Shown here in pieces: positions 1 to 5,047 of a stretch of 5,047 bases of DNA. Within the stretch, counting starts at the first letter, position 1. Every line of letters begins with the position of its first letter. Made by a program: the position numbers and the translations under genes. Under the pieces are notes generated by a model. It saw nothing but the letters and a program-made list of their open reading frames with translations, ran no database searches and had not been told where the DNA came from. This DNA is from an uncultured Lachnospiraceae bacterium (lineage in GTDB: Bacteria > Bacillota_A > Clostridia > Lachnospirales > Lachnospiraceae), in the NCBI GenBank assembly GCA_946529195.1, contig CAMMZE010000114.1, forward strand, positions 1-5,047, in the 5' to 3' direction.

Positions 1-2
1 TG

Positions 3-68
3 CTTCCCGCAGAAGAGCTGCAGGGATGGGCATATCCGAAGGAAATCAAATTCCCGAATAATAAATAA
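3..68 (+). CDS. C-terminal tail of an unidentified protein (5' truncated)
   Basis: Only the last 21 codons are inside the window, ending at TAA (66-68). The tail reads LPAEELQGWAYPKEIKF then PNNK, which has ordinary coding character. Another frame stops at 58-60, but this one is favoured because its stop lies 15 nt before a strong intrinsic terminator, the usual layout for a gene end. I do not recognise the family, and 21 residues are too few to name a function. The gene appears to be the end of a separate transcription unit, since a terminator and a new promoter separate it from the metal operon downstream. Confidence 0.6.
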   Translation, partial: LPAEELQGWAYPKEIKFPNNK

Positions 69-83
69 GTCACCCGTTTTTAG

Positions 84-111
84 AAAATCCGGCCTTTGCG
101 GCCGGATTTTT
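84..111 (+). terminator. Rho-independent terminator of the upstream gene
   Basis: An 11-bp perfect stem (84-94 with 100-110) carries a GC-rich core, TCCGGCC/GGCCGGA, around a 5-nt loop TTTGC. It is flanked by an A run on the left and a T run on the right (TTTTT at 107-111, then CATTTT). The A/T flanks make it potentially bidirectional. It sits 15 nt after the upstream stop codon and before the metal-operon promoter, insulating the two units. Confidence 0.93.
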
Positions 112-141
112 CATTTTACTTCGAAACTTTGCAATAAGCGC

Positions 142-169
142 TTGACATATAGTGAACATATGATAATAT
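142..169 (+). promoter_or_regulatory. Sigma-A-type promoter of the metal-resistance operon
   Basis: A perfect -35 hexamer TTGACA (142-147) is followed after 16 bp by TAATAT (164-169). A TG dinucleotide at 161-162 gives an extended -10 arrangement (TGn before the hexamer). Transcription would start near 175-178, leaving a leader of about 75 nt before the regulator start codon. Inverted repeats overlap the spacer, the -10 element and the probable start site, so a bound repressor would block RNA polymerase. TATATT (167-172) is a weaker alternative -10 with 19-bp spacing. The call is by motif reading only. Confidence 0.8.
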
Positions 170-192
170 ATTCATATGAACAGTCATTCATA
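153..192. promoter_or_regulatory. ArsR/SmtB-type operator cluster (inverted repeats)
   Basis: Two imperfect dyads lie side by side. The first runs 153-174: TGAA at 153-156 pairs with TTCA at 171-174, and 9 of 11 positions are symmetric about 163/164, covering the promoter spacer and -10. The second runs 175-192: TATGAA, six bases, then TTCATA, covering the probable transcription start. Its core TGAACAGTCATTCA (177-190) differs at one position from the SmtB operator core as I remember it (TGAACAGTTATTCA). Between the dyads lies a perfect palindrome TTCATATGAA (171-180), so the half-sites interlock. The likely ligand is the regulator encoded just downstream, giving autoregulation and metal-dependent derepression of the operon. 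Which half-sites are really bound cannot be told from sequence. Confidence 0.8.
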
Positions 193-241
193 AGTGATGC
201 TTCAGCTATTGAAATTTCAGATAATCAGGCGGAGTGTTATG

Positions 242-246
242 GGAGG
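242..246 (+). promoter_or_regulatory. Ribosome binding site deciding the regulator start
   Basis: GGAGG lies 5 nt before the ATG at 252. The same frame is open to a GTG at 234, but that codon has only GGCGGA immediately against it with no spacer. The start at 252 is therefore preferred. Confidence 0.75.
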
Positions 247-251
247 GCAGG

Positions 252-584
252 ATGCCAACGAAAAAGTATGATAAAAATCAAATTGATCACATGATTGCGG
301 ATATGCCGGAGAATGAACTATCTGATCTGGCAGACCTGTTTAAGGTTTTCGGTGATTCTACCAGACTTCGTATTTTATATTCGCTGTTTCGCGGAGAGAA
401 AAATGTGACGGAGATTTGTGAAGACCTGGGCATGGGGCAGTCGGCGGTTTCGCACCAGCTGCGTGTACTCAAGGCAAACAAGCTGGTCGCGCTGCGTAAG
501 GAAGGCAAGTCCAGTATTTATTTCCTGGCGGATGATCATGTAAAGACAATCATTGCCATGGGCAAAGAGCATATCGAGGAATGA
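252..584 (+). CDS. ArsR/SmtB-family zinc-type metal-sensing repressor
   Basis: This 110-residue protein is a typical length for the ArsR/SmtB family of dimeric winged-helix repressors. The core begins near residue 25 (LADLFKVFGDSTRLRIL). The recognition helix is around 63-74 (QSAVSHQLRVLK), and the beta-wing is about 79-92. The C-terminal helix carries the complete alpha-5 metal motif D-x-H-x10-H-x2-E as D94, H96, H107 and E110, E110 being the last residue. In SmtB and CzrA these interface ligands sense Zn(II) or Co(II) and lower DNA affinity when filled. The alpha-3N Cys motif (ELCxCD) of CadC and ArsR is absent: its first Cys position aligns to N51, and C56 lies further along the helix. Zn/Co is therefore more likely sensed than As, and Cd/Pb less directly. 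It is first in the operon and should repress its own promoter. The exact metal is inferred. Confidence 0.93.
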   Translation: MPTKKYDKNQIDHMIADMPENELSDLADLFKVFGDSTRLRILYSLFRGEKNVTEICEDLGMGQSAVSHQLRVLKANKLVALRKEGKSSIYFLADDHVKTIIAMGKEHIEE

Positions 585-588
585 AAAC

Positions 589-595
589 AGGAGGG
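589..595 (+). promoter_or_regulatory. Ribosome binding site of the HMA-protein gene
   Basis: AGGAGGG lies 8 nt before the ATG at 604 and directly after the regulator stop codon. The frame is open back to an ATG at 553 inside the regulator gene, but that start would add 17 residues unlike any HMA domain, so this strong site fixes the start at 604. Confidence 0.85.
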
Positions 596-603
596 TATCT
601 GAG

Positions 604-822
604 ATGAAAAAGAAATTCAAGTGTGAAGTGGATTGTGCAAACTGCGCGCAGAAGCTGGAAGATGCAATCAAGAAAATTGAAGGAGTGACTGACGCAAAGG
701 TCAACTTTATCATGCAGAAACTGACACTGGAAGCGCCTGATGAGAGATTTGAGGATATATTTGCAGAGGTGATCCGTACCGCAAAGATTATTGAGCCGGA
801 TACGTTGATCAGTGAAAAGTAA
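604..822 (+). CDS. Stand-alone heavy-metal-associated (HMA) domain protein
   Basis: This 72-residue cytosolic protein is essentially a single HMA (MerP/Atx1-like) ferredoxin-fold domain. The first strand (KKKFKCEV) leads into the metal motif D10-C11-A-N-C14, followed by helix 1 (AQKLEDAIKKIEGV), a second strand (TDAKVNFIM) and a third (KLTLEA). The DCxxC form, with Asp before the first Cys, is the type found in the N-terminal domains of Zn/Cd/Pb ATPases such as ZntA. Copper chaperones usually have MxCxxC. C7 is an extra Cys nearby. It starts 19 nt after the regulator stop and ends 12 nt before the ATPase, which itself lacks an HMA domain. It therefore probably binds metal for that pump, either as a chaperone or as a detached regulatory domain; the delivery role is inference. 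There is no signal peptide or membrane segment. Confidence 0.9.
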   Translation: MKKKFKCEVDCANCAQKLEDAIKKIEGVTDAKVNFIMQKLTLEAPDERFEDIFAEVIRTAKIIEPDTLISEK

Positions 823-834
823 GAAGGGACAGAG

Positions 835-2733
835 ATGACAGCAAGGCAGAAAAAACTGCTTTATCGCATTATCGCAGCTCTTGTTTTATTTGTAATCCTG
901 CTTATCCTTGAGAAAATACCTATTCTCCCGGAAAAGTATAACAGGTACCTGTTGTTTCTTTATCTGATACCTTATGTGATCGCAGGATGGGATGTGCTGC
1001 GCAAGGCGGTGCTTGGCCTGATCCACGGCCGGATGCTGGACGAGGCTTTCCTGATGGCGATTGCCAGTATCGGTGCCTTTGTGACCGGTCAGTACGAGGA
1101 AGCCGCTGCGGTTATGATTTTCTACCAGATCGGTGAATGGTTCCAGGGCTATGCAGTCGGAAAGTCGCGAAAATCGATTACAGAGCTGATGGATATCGTG
1201 CCGGAGTATGCAAATCTGGAAGATGAAGACGGCGATATAGAACAGGTAGACCCGGACGATGTAGAGGTTGGAAGTATTCTTGTGATCCGGCCCGGAGAGA
1301 AGATTCCGCTTGATGGAGAAGTCATCAGCGGCGAGAGTATGGTCAATACGGCAGCTCTGACGGGAGAGTCCGTGCCGCGTCAGGTTCGGGCGGGTGATCC
1401 GATCATATCCGGCTGTATCAACGGGGAAGGTCTTCTGAGAATCCGCACGACGAAAGAGTTTGATGATTCTACGGTGGCAAAGATTCTGGAGCTGGTTGAG
1501 ACGGCTTCCGAGAAAAAGTCCAGAACAGAGAATTTTATTACGCGTTTTGCCAGAGTATATACGCCGGCTGTTGTAGCAGCGGCAGCAGCTTTGTTTGTGA
1601 TCCCCGGACTCGTGACGGGGCAGTGGCTGGTATGGCTCTACCGGGCCTGCACTTTCCTGGTAATCAGCTGTCCCTGTGCCCTGGTGATCTCTGTACCGCT
1701 CGCCTTTTTCGGCGGAATCGGTGCAGCCAGCCGGATCGGTGTGCTGGTGAAGGGGTCTAATTTCCTGGAACTGATGGCAGATGTGCATACGGTAGTAACA
1801 GATAAGACTGGTACCCTGACAGAGGGAAACTTTGTTGTTACGGGCCTCATCCCGGCGGAAGGCGTCAGCCAGGAAGAATTGCTTCTGGCAGCGGCGCAGG
1901 CAGAAGGCTTGTCTTCCCATCCAATCGCAAAGTCCATTCGTGAGGAACTGTTCCGGATGAGACCGGAACAGGCTGAACTTTTGAAGAATCCCGAGGATAC
2001 CGATAATGTGAGCGGGCAGGGCCTGATTGCCGTGGTAGATGGCAGCCGGATCTGTGTCGGCAATGACAAGCTGATGCAGGCGGAAGGGATCCCTTATGTT
2101 CACGCAGAAGATCCCGCTGCTACGATTTCTTATGTTGCCTGTGACGGCAGGTATCTGGGCGCCGTTCTGATCCGGGACAGGGTCAAGAAAGATGCTGCGG
2201 ATGCGGTACGCAGGATGAAGGCAGCAGGTGTATCCAGAGTTGTGATGCTGACCGGAGACCGCCATCAGGTCGGAGAGGCTGTGGCGGAAGAAATCGGTTT
2301 GGACGGCGTCCGCTCGGAATTGATGCCGCAGCAGAAAGTGGAAGCTGTTGAGGCTCTGCTGGGAGAACTGTCCGGCAGACAGAGACTGGCTTATATCGGT
2401 GACGGCATCAATGACGCCCCGGTGCTGACCCGGGCGGATGTCGGGATCGCCATGGGCTCCATGGGATCTGACGCGGCCATCGAAGCGGCAGACATCGTAA
2501 TCATGGATGATGATCTGATGCGGATTCCCGCAGTAACGGGCATCGCCCGCAAGACGGTTGGCATCGCCCGGCAGAATATCGTGATCGCTCTTGCAGTCAA
2601 GCTGCTGGTTCTGGTACTTGGTGCCATTGGCGCAGCCAACATGTGGGCAGCCGTTTTTGCAGATGTCGGCGTATGCGTGATCTGCATTCTGAATTCCATG
2701 CGGCTTCTTGCAGTGAAAAAAACAATTTCCTGA
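835..2733 (+). CDS. cadA: P1B-2-type Zn/Cd/Pb-exporting P-type ATPase lacking an N-terminal HMA domain
   Basis: This 632-residue inner-membrane pump drives divalent soft-metal efflux with ATP. Membrane segments appear at about 9-27, 38-57, 71-85, 88-107, 243-265, 270-292, 580-600 and 603-625. The actuator domain carries TGES (176-179). Ion-site motif CPC is at 279-281, followed by phosphorylation motif DKTGT (D323), N-domain SHP (H362, P363) and GxG (394-396), then TGD (473-475) and hinge GDGINDAP (522-529). K589 in the seventh membrane segment and D610-V-G in the eighth are the P1B-2 signature for Zn(II), Cd(II) and Pb(II). E101 in the fourth segment matches the conserved release-pathway Glu. 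Usual family members are about 700 residues or more because of N-terminal HMA domains; here the protein begins just before the first membrane helix, and that domain is encoded separately upstream. The start has GAAGGGA six nt upstream. All catalytic residues are present, so the pump looks functional. The symbol is by family; zntA would fit equally. Confidence 0.95.
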   Translation: MTARQKKLLYRIIAALVLFVILLILEKIPILPEKYNRYLLFLYLIPYVIAGWDVLRKAVLGLIHGRMLDEAFLMAIASIGAFVTGQYEEAAAVMIFYQIGEWFQGYAVGKSRKSITELMDIVPEYANLEDEDGDIEQVDPDDVEVGSILVIRPGEKIPLDGEVISGESMVNTAALTGESVPRQVRAGDPIISGCINGEGLLRIRTTKEFDDSTVAKILELVETASEKKSRTENFITRFARVYTPAVVAAAAALFVIPGLVTGQWLVWLYRACTFLVISCPCALVISVPLAFFGGIGAASRIGVLVKGSNFLELMADVHTVVTDKTGTLTEGNFVVTGLIPAEGVSQEELLLAAAQAEGLSSHPIAKSIREELFRMRPEQAELLKNPEDTDNVSGQGLIAVVDGSRICVGNDKLMQAEGIPYVHAEDPAATISYVACDGRYLGAVLIRDRVKKDAADAVRRMKAAGVSRVVMLTGDRHQVGEAVAEEIGLDGVRSELMPQQKVEAVEALLGELSGRQRLAYIGDGINDAPVLTRADVGIAMGSMGSDAAIEAADIVIMDDDLMRIPAVTGIARKTVGIARQNIVIALAVKLLVLVLGAIGAANMWAAVFADVGVCVICILNSMRLLAVKKTIS

Positions 2734-2736
2734 GGG

Positions 2737-2763
2737 GGAGACAGGGGACGGTTCTCTGTCTCC
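2737..2763. repeat. REP-like palindrome just after the ATPase stop codon
   Basis: GGAGACAG (2737-2744) pairs perfectly with CTGTCTCC (2756-2763). G-U and Watson-Crick pairs extend the stem to 12 bp around a CGG loop (2749-2751). The central GGGGACGGTTCTCTGTC resembles a short palindrome that I remember as dispersed in many Firmicutes genomes, but no second copy is in this window, so its repeat status is from memory. It begins three bases after the TGA of the ATPase. No T run follows, so it is not a classical terminator by itself, though the RNA hairpin could protect the operon mRNA 3' end. Confidence 0.6.
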
Positions 2764-2777
2764 TGAATGATCATTGC

Positions 2778-2816
2778 CAGGCAGAACGTTGGGTTCTGCC
2801 TGACTTTGTCATTTTT
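2778..2816 (+). terminator. Probable intrinsic terminator of the metal operon
   Basis: A perfect 10-bp stem, CAGGCAGAAC (2778-2787) with GTTCTGCCTG (2793-2802), closes a GTTGG loop. It is followed by a T-rich but interrupted stretch (TTTGTCATTTTT, 2805-2816). It lies 44 nt after the ATPase stop and before the ABC genes. Because the T run is broken by GTCA, termination may be partial, leaving some read-through into the ABC operon. Confidence 0.7.
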
Positions 2817-2826
2817 ACTAAAGTTT

Positions 2827-2830
2827 GAGG
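2827..2830 (+). promoter_or_regulatory. Ribosome binding site deciding the first ABC gene start
   Basis: GAGG (within TTTGAGGTAA) is 8 nt before the ATG at 2839. The frame is open back to an ATG at 2767, but the 24 extra codons would be encoded by the terminator hairpin and lack a ribosome binding site, so 2839 is chosen. Confidence 0.8.
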
Positions 2831-2838
2831 TAACTAAC

Positions 2839-4587
2839 ATGAAACACAGACTGATTTTACGGTTTCTGAAAGGGAATTTGCGTTATTTGTTGTTATCCCT
2901 CTTATTTCTGGGACTGGTGACAGTATGTAATGCAGGTATCCCCCAGATTATCCGCTATGCAGTGGATAACGCAGTCACAGCAGAGGCAGATCGGGGACAA
3001 CTCCTCCTGCAGTGCGTTGTGGCTGTGGTGATTGTCGCAGCTGCGTCCGCGCTGTGCAATTTTATCGGGAAGACCCTTCTGGCAATCGGCTCGGAGGGTT
3101 ATCTGAAAGCGCTCAGAGACAGTCTGTACGCACATATTTCCGGACTGCCCTATGTCTGGTTCGGGGACCATCAGACCGGTGATATTATTCAGCGCTGCAT
3201 CAACGATGTTGATACAATCAGACGATTTGTCTGTACCCAGATGATTGAAGTCATCCGGACCATCGTGCAGATTGTCTTTTTTATGGGGACCATGTTTGCC
3301 ATGGATTTGCGGGTCTCACTGGTGGAAGCTGCATTTATCCCGGTAATCATCCTCTATTCGACCATATATTACAAAAAGATCGGTTCCCGTTTCCTGGCCG
3401 CGGATGAGGCGGAGGGGGATCTTTCTGCAGCGGTACAGGAAAATCTGACCGGCGTGCGGGTTGTCCGTGCTTTTGGCCGGGAGCAGTATGAAATCGATCG
3501 TTTTGATGAAAAAAATAATTATTTTGCGGAACAGTGGGTGAGACTTGGCAGAATCATGTCGGCCTACTGGGCTTCCGGAGACCTGATCACCGGTATTCAG
3601 ACCCTCTGCGTCATGACAGCGGGAATCTATGCCTGCGCGGGCAGCCGGATTACTCTGGGAACCTTTATCGCCCTCATGTCTTACAGCGCTTCTCTGGTCT
3701 GGCCGGTCAGAAGTCTGGGCAGACAGCTGTCGGAAATGAGTAAGGCCGGCGTATCCATGAACCGTGTAGAAGAAATTTTCGGCGCCCAGCCGGAAGAGGA
3801 TTTTGGTCTTCGGCAGAAACCGGAAATGAATGGAGATATTGTATTTGACCATGTCAGCTATGCCTATCCGGGCAGCAGGCAGCCGGTTCTGCAGGATATC
3901 AACTTCACAATCAAGGGCGGTTCGACCTTTGGTATACTGGGCAGCACCGGAAGCGGCAAATCGACATTGATGCATCTTCTGGACAGACTCTATGAACTTC
4001 CGGAGGAAAATGGAAAGATCACGGTCGGGGGAGTGGATATCCGCGATATTGATCTGCATTATCTGCGCAGCAAGATTGGCCTGGTTCTGCAGGAGCCATT
4101 CCTCTTTTCCAGAACCATCGGGGAAAACATAGCCATCAGCAGGAAGGAATCTGTGCCGGAGGAAATCCGCAGGGCATCGGAAATCGCCTGCCTGGATGAG
4201 GCGGTCGCGGAGTTTGCAGACCAGTATGATACGATCGTGGGAGAGCGCGGGGTGACCCTGTCCGGAGGACAGAAACAGAGGGTAGCCATAGCGCAGACCC
4301 TGATGAAGGAAGCTCCTATTCTGGTCTTTGATGATTCTCTTTCCGCGGTAGATACGGAGACAGACAGTAAGATCCGCAAAGAACTGGCGGACAATACCGG
4401 CAAGGCTACGGTGATCCTGATCTCGCACAGAATCACAACGCTTCGCCATGCAGACTGTATCGCGGTCATGGATGAGGGGAGAATAACGGATCTGGGTACC
4501 CATGAAGAGCTGATTGCCCGAGAGGGCAGTTACCGGGATGTATACAAGATCCAGATGGAGACCATGAGGGAAGGGGGCGATGTCTGA
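2839..4587 (+). CDS. ABC exporter subunit, BmrC/LmrC-like, with degenerate Walker B
   Basis: This 582-residue half-transporter has an N-terminal type-I exporter membrane domain (about 1-310) and a C-terminal ATPase domain (about 333-575). Helices are visible at about 14-34, 56-76, 138-156, 162-178 and 248-285. ATPase motifs are an A-loop Tyr (Y341 or Y343), Walker A GSTGSGKST (368-376), Q-loop Q418, signature LSGGQ (474-478), Walker B ILVFDD (494-499), D-loop SAVD (502-505) and H-loop H530. The residue after the Walker B Asp is D499 instead of catalytic Glu. This is known in one subunit of heterodimeric exporters such as BmrC, LmrC and TM287, where it makes one ATP site non-hydrolytic. The signature is canonical and would complete the active site with the partner's Walker motifs. 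The next gene overlaps by one base and is the expected partner. The substrate is unknown; drugs, lipids or peptides are family possibilities. Confidence 0.93.
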   Translation: MKHRLILRFLKGNLRYLLLSLLFLGLVTVCNAGIPQIIRYAVDNAVTAEADRGQLLLQCVVAVVIVAAASALCNFIGKTLLAIGSEGYLKALRDSLYAHISGLPYVWFGDHQTGDIIQRCINDVDTIRRFVCTQMIEVIRTIVQIVFFMGTMFAMDLRVSLVEAAFIPVIILYSTIYYKKIGSRFLAADEAEGDLSAAVQENLTGVRVVRAFGREQYEIDRFDEKNNYFAEQWVRLGRIMSAYWASGDLITGIQTLCVMTAGIYACAGSRITLGTFIALMSYSASLVWPVRSLGRQLSEMSKAGVSMNRVEEIFGAQPEEDFGLRQKPEMNGDIVFDHVSYAYPGSRQPVLQDINFTIKGGSTFGILGSTGSGKSTLMHLLDRLYELPEENGKITVGGVDIRDIDLHYLRSKIGLVLQEPFLFSRTIGENIAISRKESVPEEIRRASEIACLDEAVAEFADQYDTIVGERGVTLSGGQKQRVAIAQTLMKEAPILVFDDSLSAVDTETDSKIRKELADNTGKATVILISHRITTLRHADCIAVMDEGRITDLGTHEELIAREGSYRDVYKIQMETMREGGDV

Positions 4588-5047
4588 TGCCGGTCCAGGA
4601 TAAAGAATTTACCGTAAAGTTTGACTGGAAGCAGTGGAAGCGCCTTTTTCCTTTCCTGAAACCCTACAAGAAAACGATCATCATCATGCTGATCGGCAAC
4701 CAGCTGGTATCTCTGGTGGATATTCTGCTGCCCCTTTTTCAGCGCTACGCGATCAACAATTATATTGCCCAGAAAACGACAGAAGGCGTCTGGAAGATGG
4801 CACTTCTCTATCTTGTCGTGATTACCGTACAGGCGCTGCTGGTCATTCTTTTCTGCAACTGCTGCATGCGGCTGGAGATGGGGACAGGCAGGGATATGAA
4901 ACGCGCTCTGTTTGTGCATCTGCAGGAACTGTCCTTTTCTTATTACAATACAACGCCTGTCGGTTATATTCTGTCACGTGTCATTAACGATACGGACAAG
5001 ATTGCCACGCTCATTTCCTGGGTCCTGATCGACCTGCTCTGGGAAGG
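4587..5047 (+). CDS. Second ABC exporter subunit, BmrD/LmrD-like (3' truncated by window)
   Basis: The first 153 codons are present and the frame is open to the window end. The start ATG overlaps the previous stop in TGATG, with AAGGGGG nine nt upstream, indicating translational coupling. The N-terminal cytoplasmic stretch of about 30 residues (elbow region FDWKQWKRLFPFLKPYKK) is longer than in the first subunit. Membrane helices follow at about 31-55 and 70-93. An intracellular-loop coupling segment typical of type-I exporters (ELSFSYYNTTPVGYILSRV, 114-132; NDTDKI, 134-139) comes next. The ATPase domain lies beyond the window, so whether it carries the canonical catalytic Glu and a variant signature cannot be seen. 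By order and overlap it should pair with the upstream subunit as a heterodimer. Confidence 0.92.
   Translation, partial: MPVQDKEFTVKFDWKQWKRLFPFLKPYKKTIIIMLIGNQLVSLVDILLPLFQRYAINNYIAQKTTEGVWKMALLYLVVITVQALLVILFCNCCMRLEMGTGRDMKRALFVHLQELSFSYYNTTPVGYILSRVINDTDKIATLISWVLIDLLWE

Noticed and set aside
234..251. A GTG start at 234 for the regulator
   Set aside because: It lacks a properly spaced ribosome binding site, whereas the ATG at 252 has GGAGG five nt upstream.
176..251. A riboswitch or metal-sensing leader RNA before the regulator
   Set aside because: The leader is only about 75 nt with short TGAA/TTCA repeats and no terminator or anti-terminator pair. DNA operator sites explain the repeats better.
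886..2265. A 459-codon open frame on the minus strand across the ATPase gene
   Set aside because: It lies wholly antisense to a gene with every P-type ATPase motif, its translation shows no recognisable domain and is rich in Arg/His/Ser as expected of antisense shadow, and no ribosome binding site or promoter context supports it.
2806..2836. A promoter for the ABC operon (TTGTCA with TAACTA)
   Set aside because: Spacing is 19 bp, the -10 match is weak, and it would overlap the terminator tail and ribosome binding site. This is not strong enough to annotate.
2767..2838. An N-terminal extension of 24 codons on the first ABC subunit
   Set aside because: It would be encoded by the terminator hairpin, has no ribosome binding site, and adds residues not expected before the exporter's first elbow helix. 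The ATG at 2839 has GAGG at good spacing.
3316..4503. A 395-codon open frame on the minus strand across the first ABC gene
   Set aside because: It is the antisense shadow of a well-supported ABC gene, with low-complexity Arg/His/Gln-rich composition and no domain.
4634..4987. A 117-codon plus-strand frame inside the second ABC gene
   Set aside because: It is an out-of-frame shadow of the in-frame transporter sequence that begins at 4587 and stays open to the window end.

Overview
The window looks like chromosomal DNA from a Gram-positive anaerobe of the Clostridia, probably Lachnospiraceae-like. This rests on the strong AGGAGG-type ribosome binding sites, roughly balanced base composition, a BmrCD/LmrCD-type ABC pair, and a metal-ATPase operon with a separate metal-binding-domain gene. 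No rRNA or other taxonomic marker is present, so the assignment is an inference.

Layout: (1) positions 3-68 hold the last 21 codons of an unidentified gene, closed by a strong intrinsic terminator (84-111). (2) A sigma-A-type promoter (142-169), overlaid by a cluster of TGAA/TTCA inverted repeats typical of ArsR/SmtB operators, drives a three-gene heavy-metal operon. Its genes are an ArsR/SmtB regulator with a complete alpha-5 zinc site (252-584), a 72-residue stand-alone HMA metal-binding protein (604-822), and a P1B-2 Zn/Cd/Pb-exporting ATPase without an N-terminal HMA domain (835-2733). (3) A roughly 100-bp spacer carries a REP-like palindrome directly after the ATPase stop codon and then a terminator-like hairpin. 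(4) A two-gene ABC exporter operon follows. The first subunit is complete (2839-4587) and has Asp in place of the catalytic Glu in Walker B. The second starts in a TGATG overlap and runs off the window end (4587-5047).

How the genes work together: the regulator should repress its own operon when zinc-group metal is low and release DNA when metal binds at the dimer interface. The HMA protein would bind metal and may deliver it to, or regulate, the ATPase, which pumps it out across the membrane. The ABC pair should form a heterodimeric exporter with one degenerate and one active ATP site. Its substrate cannot be read from sequence, and nothing beyond adjacency links it to metal resistance.

I found no wholly new system. 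The points most worth a second look are the HMA domain split from its ATPase, the layered operator, the palindrome abutting the ATPase stop codon, and the degenerate ABC site.
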